Below, piece after piece: positions 55,052 to 60,568 of a stretch of DNA of 64,000 bases. Every line of letters begins with the position of its first letter. Position 1 is the first letter of the stretch. This DNA is from CAYLNL01 sp964385175 (GTDB lineage: Bacteria; Bacteroidota; Bacteroidia; Flavobacteriales; Flavobacteriaceae): NCBI GenBank assembly GCA_964385175.1, contig CAYLNL010000003.1:1-64000 (forward strand), read 5' to 3'. Both the position numbers and the translations under genes were made by a program. Below the pieces are notes generated by a model, which saw nothing but the letters and a program-made list of their open reading frames with translations, was not told the DNA's origin and ran no database searches.

Positions 55052-55540
55052 TTAATTTAAGGTGGTGTTTTTAAGGGCGTGTTCTACCAACTCTAACTGT
55101 TTCGTCTTATCTTCCAACTCTTTCCGGATCATTTTCTCGGCTATTTCTATAGAAAATCCGGCTATTTGCGCTTTTAATTCCGCCAAAGCTGCCTTTTTCT
55201 CATTTTCAATAGCCATTTTGGCCTGCGCCAGTATTTTGGCGTTTTGCTCCTGGGCTTCTGTTTTGGCTTGGGCTACTATCTTCTCTTTTAATTCACGGGC
55301 CTCTTTGAGCATCGCATCTCTTTCGGCGCGGGCTTCTTTCAGGATACGTTCGTTGTCGGCTTGCAGATGCTGCATTTCCTTACGCGCCTCATCGGCGGCT
55401 TCTAAGGCTTTTTTAATCCCTTCTTCCCGGCTGTCCAGCGCCTTGAGAATGGGTTTCCAGGCATACTTTCCCAACACGAATAATAATATGAGAAATGCCA
55501 GGGTAGTCCAGAAAAGTAAGCCTATTTCGGGTGTTAGCAT
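55052..55540 (-). CDS. atpF: ATP synthase F0 subunit b
   Basis: Peripheral stalk protein. One membrane helix at about 8-28 (FWTTLAFLILLFVLGKYAW) is followed by a long charged coiled coil, rich in Ala, Lys and Glu. Length 162. Located between atpE and atpH. Confidence 0.94.
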   Translation of the reverse strand: MLTPEIGLLFWTTLAFLILLFVLGKYAWKPILKALDSREEGIKKALEAADEARKEMQHLQADNERILKEARAERDAMLKEARELKEKIVAQAKTEAQEQNAKILAQAKMAIENEKKAALAELKAQIAGFSIEIAEKMIRKELEDKTKQLELVEHALKNTTLN

Positions 55541-55607
55541 AGTAGTCTTTTTTGGGTTTACATAAATACTAAGGCGCGCAACAGGCTACGCCTCCGTACT
55601 TATTTTT

Positions 55608-55835
<228 letters not shown>

Positions 55836-55852
55836 TTAAACAATTCCTGTTT

Positions 55853-56917
55853 TTAATGGTGTTCTTCTTCGGCGGTAGCCATGCCTATGTATAAAGCCGA
55901 GAGTACGGTGAATATGTAGGCTTGAATGGCTACTACCAAGAGTTCTATAACGCTAATAAATACAACGAATAATATTGAAATGGGGCTTACTGCATACCCG
56001 GCTACGGGCCCGTATAGGTTTTTAAAGAAAAAGATAAGGCTGATGAGCGCTAATACTACAATATGCCCCGCTGTTATGTTGGCGAACAGCCGTATGAACA
56101 GGGACACGGGCTTGGTGAACACGCCTATCAGTTCTATGGGAGCTAAAAACAATTTCATGGGGACTGGAACGCCGGGCATCCAGAAAATATGCTTCCAGTA
56201 GCTTTTATTGGCGCTTAGATTTACAATAAGAAAGGTAAAGATGGCCAGGGTGAGGGTAAAGGCAATGTTGCCGCTTACGTTGGCGCTAAAGGGAAAAAAG
56301 GGAATAAGCCCCATGAGGTTGTTGAGCCAGATGAAAAAGAAAATGGTGAGGAGAAAGGGGATGTATTTTTTGTGTTTTTTTTCCCCGATGTTGGGTATGG
56401 CGATATCGTTCTTAACAAATACTACCAAAGGCTCTATAAATTTGGCTACGCCTTTGGGTGCGCCGGTATGCCTGCGGTAGGAGCGGGCGGCTGTGATAAA
56501 AATTAAAAACAGCAGCGCCATGGAGAGGAACATGGAAAATACGTTCTTGGTGATGGAAAAATCTAACGGCCGCTTGTGAGCCGGATGGTTTTCCCCGTTC
56601 AATGCAAAGGTTTCGCCTTCGTTTAGCTGGTATATTTTTTCGTGGTATTTTACAAACCTTAACCCTTTCTTTTCTACGATGGTTTTTCCTTCATCATCAT
56701 GGTGAAATTCGTGCGACATAAAGGTTACAAGTCCCTTATCTGTCCAGAGAATAATAGGAAGTGGAAAGGAAAGATGCCCTGCAATATGAAATTCGTGGGA
56801 ATCTTTTATATGGTGCAGAATGGTTTCTTTGGGGTCTTCTTTGGCAGCGGCAAAAACCATACTCAACGGCATTAGAAAAAGGGCTGTTAAAATGGCTTTG
56901 CGGGCAGATGCTGGCAT
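55853..56917 (-). CDS. atpB: ATP synthase F0 subunit a
   Basis: Stator membrane subunit with the proton half-channels. A 120-residue N-terminal periplasmic extension starting with a signal-like segment (to about FAAA, residue 24) is typical of Bacteroidota a subunits. Five or six membrane helices follow. The essential arginine is in IRLFANITAGHIV and the C-terminal helix has QAYIFTVLSALYIGMA. Length 354. It is the first gene of atpBEFHAG here, and a promoter lies 35 bp upstream. The usual upstream atpI-like genes are displaced by a 2.6-kb island. Confidence 0.96.
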   Translation of the reverse strand: MPASARKAILTALFLMPLSMVFAAAKEDPKETILHHIKDSHEFHIAGHLSFPLPIILWTDKGLVTFMSHEFHHDDEGKTIVEKKGLRFVKYHEKIYQLNEGETFALNGENHPAHKRPLDFSITKNVFSMFLSMALLFLIFITAARSYRRHTGAPKGVAKFIEPLVVFVKNDIAIPNIGEKKHKKYIPFLLTIFFFIWLNNLMGLIPFFPFSANVSGNIAFTLTLAIFTFLIVNLSANKSYWKHIFWMPGVPVPMKLFLAPIELIGVFTKPVSLFIRLFANITAGHIVVLALISLIFFFKNLYGPVAGYAVSPISILFVVFISVIELLVVAIQAYIFTVLSALYIGMATAEEEHH

Positions 56918-56951
56918 TACAGGTAAAAAATTACTTTTCTGAAATCGGGTG

Positions 56952-56982
56952 CAAATTTACACAGATAAACCGAATTGACAAG
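56952..56982 (-). promoter_or_regulatory. promoter of atpB (-33 and -7)
   Basis: On the minus strand CTTG (56979-56982) is followed by 19 nt and TAAATTTG (56952-56959), 34 bp upstream of the atpB ATG. This is one of the best matches to the Bacteroidota consensus in the window. It would let atpBEFHAG be transcribed although the island separates it from its upstream genes. Confidence 0.65.
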
Positions 56983-57066
56983 TGGTTTTATAAAGAATGT
57001 TTCCGCCAGCCCTACTTATGGATACTATGGATGAGGGGTAAGAACGCCGCTGCCTTTGGCGGGGAA

Positions 57067-57102
57067 GTTTTGTGGAAAGCCGGTAGCCTAACCATGAAAA
57101 TT
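57067..57102 (+). repeat. island repeat A, copy 1
   Basis: 36 bp identical to 57316-57351 in the same orientation (begins GTTTTGTGGAAAGCC). The function is unknown. It lies in the gene-free part of the island. Confidence 0.85.
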
Positions 57103-57236
57103 TCGGGAGGCCGCCCAACTTTTTTCCTGTCCGTGCATGTGAGCGGGAGGTATAGGCTGCTAATGGAACGTTAAAAAAGCGGGAATACGAGATCCTATCG
57201 GATGTGCGCAGACGTGCATGTACACGCGGGCGGGGG

Positions 57237-57260
57237 CGTATGAGCGTCTGCGCTCGTACG
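57237..57260. repeat. GC-rich hairpin in the island
   Basis: Arms CGTATGAGCG and CGCTCGTACG pair at 9 of 10 positions plus one G-T pair around the loop TCTG. The stretch from about 57190 to 57310 is markedly more GC-rich than the flanking genes. Confidence 0.65.
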
Positions 57261-57267
57261 CGGGAGG

Positions 57268-57285
57268 CTGAGCCAGGAGGCTCAG
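57268..57285. repeat. second GC-rich hairpin in the island
   Basis: CTGAGCC and GGCTCAG form a 7-bp stem around the loop AGGA. Its right arm overlaps the start of repeat B copy 1. Confidence 0.65.
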
Positions 57286-57306
57286 GATACCACCCGAAAG
57301 GATTCG
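57280..57306 (+). repeat. island repeat B, copy 1
   Basis: 27 bp identical to 57390-57416 (begins GCTCAGGATACCACCCG). Confidence 0.85.
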
Positions 57307-57315
57307 GGAGCGGGG

Positions 57316-57351
57316 GTTTTGTGGAAAGCCGGTAGCCTAACCATGAAAATT
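57316..57351 (+). repeat. island repeat A, copy 2
   Basis: Identical to 57067-57102 and 9 bp after repeat B copy 1, so the order is A, B, A, B. Confidence 0.85.
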
Positions 57352-57389
57352 CCGGGTAGTGGCTTTTATCTTATTTTTGTCATAGCGGG

Positions 57390-57416
57390 GCTCAGGATAC
57401 CACCCGAAAGGATTCG
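57390..57416 (+). repeat. island repeat B, copy 2
   Basis: Identical to 57280-57306. The flanking bases differ between the copies, so only short modules are repeated and not one larger unit. Confidence 0.85.
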
Positions 57417-57582
57417 TGCGGTAGCGGGGGAATTATACCAAAACCTGTACTGGTATCTCTATACGCAATTAGAGCCAAAAAGGAATAAAATGTACAGTTA
57501 ACCACTGGAATAGTGTGTTAAACAGAAGGTTTTGGGGATAGTTGCCATATAAACAAGTTAGCGAAAATGCCTTCGGCACTAT

Positions 57583-57683
57583 CCACTAACAAGCGGATAA
57601 AGCGAATTGCGGATAAAGGCTTTCCGTTGCTTCGTAGAGCAAGCTCTACAACCAACTCGCCTTATCCGCTTGGCCGTTAGGGG
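57583..57683 (+). repeat. attC-like imperfect palindrome 1
   Basis: About 101 bp. The outer arms are CCACTAAC and CGTTAGGGG with TAAC/GTTA core ends. The inner stem is AAGCGGATAA (57591-57600) with TTATCCGCTT (57662-57671), a perfect 10 bp. The terminal region contains a further hairpin GTAGAGC-AA-GCTCTAC. The right core GTTAGGG matches the integron GTTRRRY site at 6 of 7 positions. Layout and size fit an integron attC site. Confidence 0.6.
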
Positions 57684-57723
57684 TAAGTTTACGTACTAAA
57701 GTGAGAGCAAAATATTTTGCAAA

Positions 57724-58389
57724 ATGTATAATATAACTGTTATTTCAACTAATCACACAGAAAGTGGTAAATGCAATTCCGATGAATTGTATAAAATTAT
57801 CAAATCTATAAATCCCGAAGTAATTTTTGAAGAACTGCCCGCTAGCTTATTTAATATTGTTTACAATGACAATTTTCCCTCATTACCTTCTGATGCTCCC
57901 CTTGAATTAAAATGTGTCAAAAAATATCTACAAAACCATAATACGAAACATTTCCCCGTAGATATTGACACCAGCCCAAACCTATCTACAGATGAAAAAT
58001 TCATCTTTAGCACATTTGAAAAAAATGAAGATTATAATAAATTAAAAAGTGAGTACAACTCCCTTTTAACGCAGGAGGGTTTAGATTTTCTCAATAGCGA
58101 TAAATATTTGGAGTTTTTTGAGAGAAAAATTTCTTTAGAAAAGCAAATTTTGGAATCCACAACACGCAATAATACATTACTTAATACTTATAAAATATTT
58201 TATGAAGAGGTTGACAAGCGAGAAAATGCAATGCTTCAAAATATTTATAATTACAGTAAAGAAAATCAGTATAATCGAGCGGTGTTTTTACTTGGTGCAG
58301 GCCATAGAAAATCAATAATAAAGAAGATTTTAGAGCGCGAAAAACAATCAGAAATCAAACTGAATTGGATGATATATTATGATAAATAA
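57724..58389 (+). CDS. unknown protein, candidate TraB/TIKI-like fold, single gene of a cassette-like unit
   Basis: A 221-residue soluble protein with no signal peptide. It opens with VISTNHTESGKCNSDELYKI and VIFEELP and closes with AVFLLGAGHRKSIIKKIL. A histidine motif near the start, a Glu in the next strand and a late GxxH motif are the pattern of the TraB/TIKI/ChaN-like superfamily. The similarity is distant, so this is a suggestion and not a call. The middle is charged and helical. Codon and base use are AT-rich compared with the atp genes, which suggests transfer. It lies between two attC-like sites, in the reading direction expected for a gene cassette. Confidence 0.7.
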   Translation: MYNITVISTNHTESGKCNSDELYKIIKSINPEVIFEELPASLFNIVYNDNFPSLPSDAPLELKCVKKYLQNHNTKHFPVDIDTSPNLSTDEKFIFSTFEKNEDYNKLKSEYNSLLTQEGLDFLNSDKYLEFFERKISLEKQILESTTRNNTLLNTYKIFYEEVDKRENAMLQNIYNYSKENQYNRAVFLLGAGHRKSIIKKILEREKQSEIKLNWMIYYDK

Positions 58390-58397
58390 AAAACCTA

Positions 58398-58536
58398 CCC
58401 CTAACAGCCGTTACAAGCTATTTGCTCGTTTAGTGTAACATAGAAACAGTAATTTTCATAAATTAGTTTTTTCCTGACGGAAAAAATTCAGTTCCAAAAC
58501 CGCAAACAGCTTGTAGCGTCGGAACGTTGTACGTCA
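58398..58536 (+). repeat. attC-like imperfect palindrome 2
   Basis: About 139 bp starting right after the unknown gene. The stem ACAAGCTATTTGC (58413-58425) pairs with GCAAACAGCTTGT (58502-58514) at 12 of 13 positions. The left core is CCCTAAC and the right core GTTGTAC (58526-58532). The left end TACCCCTAAC (58396-58405) is the exact complement of GTTAGGGGTA (57676-57685) at the end of attC-like site 1, as expected when a circular cassette inserts. Confidence 0.55.
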
Positions 58537-58600
58537 GCCTAAAAAACCGACACCGAAAAAAATAATGCAACTTATGGTTTCTATTTTTGGAAACATTTAC

Positions 58601-58608
58601 TACCTTTG
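58601..58608 (+). promoter_or_regulatory. promoter -7 element for the toxin-antitoxin pair
   Basis: TACCTTTG matches TAnnTTTG, 35 bp before the TTG candidate start. The -33 position holds only a weak TTTC. A promoter inside a cassette-like unit is typical for toxin-antitoxin cassettes. Confidence 0.5.
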
Positions 58609-58642
58609 TGTCGTTAAACAAGACAACTTTGAAGGAGATATT

Positions 58643-58974
58643 TTGAAACGAAATTTTTAGAAGAAGCGGACGAGTTTATTTCAGGACTTGACCAAAAGAC
58701 TATCAAAAAAATCTTTTACAATATTGACTTTGCTGAACAGACCAACGACCCAAAACTTTTTAAGAAACTTCAAAATGACATTTGGGAGTTTCGTACAAAG
58801 TTCGCAGGACTTCAAATCAGACTTCTTGCATTTTGGGACAAGTCAGACAACAAAGAAACCTTAGTTCTTGCAACTCACGGTCTCATAAAGAAAGTGGACA
58901 AAGTTCCGGCAAACGAAATTGACCGGGCAGTAAGACTAAGAAACAAATATTTTAATAACAAAGAAAAAAAGTAA
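58643..58974 (+). CDS. HigB/RelE-type toxin with no in-frame start codon (frameshift)
   Basis: The reading frame of 109 codons from 58645 encodes a clear Gp49-like (HigB/RelE) toxin: FLEEADEFISGLDQKTIKKI, LFKKLQNDIWEFRTKFAGLQ, RLLAFWD, ATHGLIKKVDKVP. It has no ATG, GTG or TTG near its 5' end, and a TGA closes the frame at 58630. A TTG at 58643, 5 nt after AAGGAG, opens another frame that ends in TAG after A-AAT-TTT, a canonical -1 slippery heptamer. Slipping there would give MKRNFLEEADEF and continue through the toxin. Either recoding or a one-base loss has occurred. The antitoxin gene starts 4 bp downstream. Confidence 0.65.
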
Positions 58975-58978
58975 TCAA

Positions 58979-59305
58979 ATGGCAACTAAAAAATTAAAGA
59001 CTTACTCACTTGCCGAGATGAAAGACAAGTATATCGGCAAAGTTGGAACAAAAGAACGTGATGAATACGAATACGAACTTCGTATGGATGTTTTAGGAAA
59101 GATGATTAAAACTGCACGACAAGAAAGAAATTTGACACAAGAAGAACTCGGACGGCTTGTAGGGGTTCAGAAAGCACAAATTTCCAAACTTGAGAGCAGT
59201 GCTAACAGTGCGACAATTGACACCATTATTAGAGTGTTTAGCGCATTGAAAGCAGAAATCAACTTTAATGTAAAACTTGAAGACAACTTTGTTAAACTCG
59301 CCTGA
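58979..59305 (+). CDS. HigA-type antitoxin (XRE helix-turn-helix)
   Basis: A 108-residue protein. The C-terminal half has an XRE DNA-binding domain: LGKMIKTARQERNLTQEELG, RLVGVQKAQISKLESSANSA. The N-terminal 35 residues are charged (AEMKDKYIGKVGTKERDEYE), fitting the toxin-binding part of this family. It follows the toxin gene by 4 bp, the usual order for HigBA. It probably represses the promoter at 58601. Confidence 0.88.
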   Translation: MATKKLKTYSLAEMKDKYIGKVGTKERDEYEYELRMDVLGKMIKTARQERNLTQEELGRLVGVQKAQISKLESSANSATIDTIIRVFSALKAEINFNVKLEDNFVKLA

Positions 59306-59555
59306 TAAAAAAGAAAGTCGAACGCACCACACAGGTTTGGCTCAATGATGGGGTGACCCCGAGGTGTCGGGGCAGGCTGTGCAAACTTGGAGCTTTGTGC
59401 TTCTATTCAAGTGTAGTGCTGGTTGACTGTTTTGTGCTCCGAAACCCGCCCGAACGCAACGCCCGAAACCCTTACCTACAAGTGTAAAGAACCAACTGCG
59501 AAACGAATCAACCATGGAATACCAGTGAAATGTATCTATCAAACATAAAACCTCA

Positions 59556-59954
59556 TTATGTTTTACGGAGCCATTGGATGACGCCGTAAATTTCCACGCT
59601 CAGAAAGAGAAAATAGGGGGCAAAAAAATTCAGCGCGTCTGGCTGCTTGTGGGGGAGATTTGAAAGTATAAGAGGGAGCAGAAAAACAATGGCTAACAGC
59701 ATCTTCAGGAAGGTGAGTTTTATAAAGATTTGGAATATCTTTTTTTTTCCTCGCAGGTGTTGTATGTAGAGGCTGGTGTAGATGATAAAAACTATCGTGG
59801 TATGGAAGGCATAGATAGCCCAGAGAGGATAGAAAAGGGTAGTTTTAGGAAAGATGCGGAGGATGAGCAAATTGTGCAATCCTAAAAGGATTAACGCTAC
59901 CACGGCTAACAAAAGACAAAAAGAAAGTTGCCGAACAAGAAAAGTTTTATTCAT
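59556..59954 (-). CDS. small four-helix membrane protein beside atpZ, ATP synthase I-like
   Basis: A 132-residue membrane protein with four hydrophobic segments (about 8-32, 40-63, 80-98, 107-127) joined by a basic loop (HLRGKKKIFQ). It overlaps the atpZ-like gene by 8 nt. In Bacteroidota a protein of this size lies between AtpZ/AtpI and the ATP synthase a subunit, so a role in F0 assembly is plausible. The family name is uncertain (it may be the DUF6168 family). Confidence 0.65.
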   Translation of the reverse strand: MNKTFLVRQLSFCLLLAVVALILLGLHNLLILRIFPKTTLFYPLWAIYAFHTTIVFIIYTSLYIQHLRGKKKIFQIFIKLTFLKMLLAIVFLLPLILSNLPHKQPDALNFFAPYFLFLSVEIYGVIQWLRKT

Positions 59955-60159
59955 CTTTTGAAAGCTTGGTAATTCGTTTTATAACATAGTAAATAGCGAT
60001 TAAAATAGAGGCTGTAGCCATTAAAAGAGTATAAATGTTCTTGGGGTTCGGATACCACTCATCTAACTTTACCCCGAGCCAGGTTCCTATTCCTATAATG
60101 GCTATCATTTGAAATAAGATGCCGGAATATACAGCATATTGATTAAGCGGTTTTTTCAA
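59947..60159 (-). CDS. AtpZ/AtpI-family F0F1 assembly protein
   Basis: A 70-residue protein with two membrane helices (about 8-27 and 41-58) and the pattern YAVYSGILFQMIAIIGIGTWLGVKLDEWYP. It matches the small AtpZ/AtpI group that aids c-ring assembly and Mg transport. It overlaps the bactofilin gene by 17 nt and the next gene by 8 nt, so it is tightly coupled. Confidence 0.82.
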   Translation of the reverse strand: MKKPLNQYAVYSGILFQMIAIIGIGTWLGVKLDEWYPNPKNIYTLLMATASILIAIYYVIKRITKLSKDE

Positions 60160-60562
60160 TATTGGTGGGTTTATCAGGTGGCAACGATTTCATGGCAGTA
60201 TTCTTCATACTGCACAATACATTGAAAATAGCGCCCGGCTCCACAGCCAGTTTAGCGGTTATTACCTCTCCCTGCACATTGGCTGAAGAGCGAAGCGAAA
60301 GCAGTTCTATAACCGCTAATTCCCCCGAAAATCCACCTTCTATATCAGCCTGCTGGCAGGCTATTTTTCCGTGCACAGCACCTTCTTTCCCAATAACTAC
60401 TTTGCCAGACGTATAAATATTACCCAACATGGTACCATCTATCCTAAAATCTGCCGTAGAAGTCATATCGCCTGTAACCTGCGTATCGCTGGCTATGCGA
60501 TTGGGTTGGCGGCTTGTTTCTACCGTGTTTTTAGATTTCATTTTTTTTAAATACATACCCAT
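60143..60562 (-). CDS. bactofilin (polymer-forming cytoskeletal protein)
   Basis: A 139-residue protein dominated by a right-handed beta-helix: repeats of a hydrophobic turn (GDMTSTADFRIDGTMLGNIY, GKVVIGKEGAVHGKIACQ, ADIEGGFSGELAVIELLS). It forms cytoplasmic filaments near the membrane in other bacteria. It lies 6 bp after porW and overlaps atpZ, which links cell-envelope and energy genes. Confidence 0.87.
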   Translation of the reverse strand: MGMYLKKMKSKNTVETSRQPNRIASDTQVTGDMTSTADFRIDGTMLGNIYTSGKVVIGKEGAVHGKIACQQADIEGGFSGELAVIELLSLRSSANVQGEVITAKLAVEPGAIFNVLCSMKNTAMKSLPPDKPTNIEKTA

Positions 60563-60568
60563 TGTTTT

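Larger units (their letters stand above)
56918..57723. other. gene-free start of the island between atpB and the atpI-like gene
   Basis: No convincing gene. It contains the atpB promoter (56952-56982), two interleaved repeat families (57067-57102 with 57316-57351, and 57280-57306 with 57390-57416), two GC-rich hairpins (57237-57260 and 57268-57285), and the first attC-like palindrome at 57583-57683. A short stretch 57481-57582 shows nothing. Confidence 0.7.

Noticed and set aside
56761..57174. Rightward open frame of 137 codons overlapping the start of atpB
   Set aside because: It lies antisense to conserved atpB sequence and runs into repeat A; the protein has no family features. A shadow frame.
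57067..57416. A-B-A-B repeats considered as a CRISPR array
   Set aside because: Only two copies each, unequal spacing, two unlike repeat types and no cas gene.
57319..57501. Short rightward open frame over repeats A and B in the island
   Set aside because: Composed largely of repeat DNA, no start context or recognisable domain.
59306..59555. A third attC-like site after the antitoxin gene
   Set aside because: There is a hairpin CCCCGA-GGTG-TCGGGG at 59357-59372 and weak outer symmetry, but no core matching the complement of GTTGTAC at the end of palindrome 2. The toxin-antitoxin unit cannot be closed as a cassette from this sequence.
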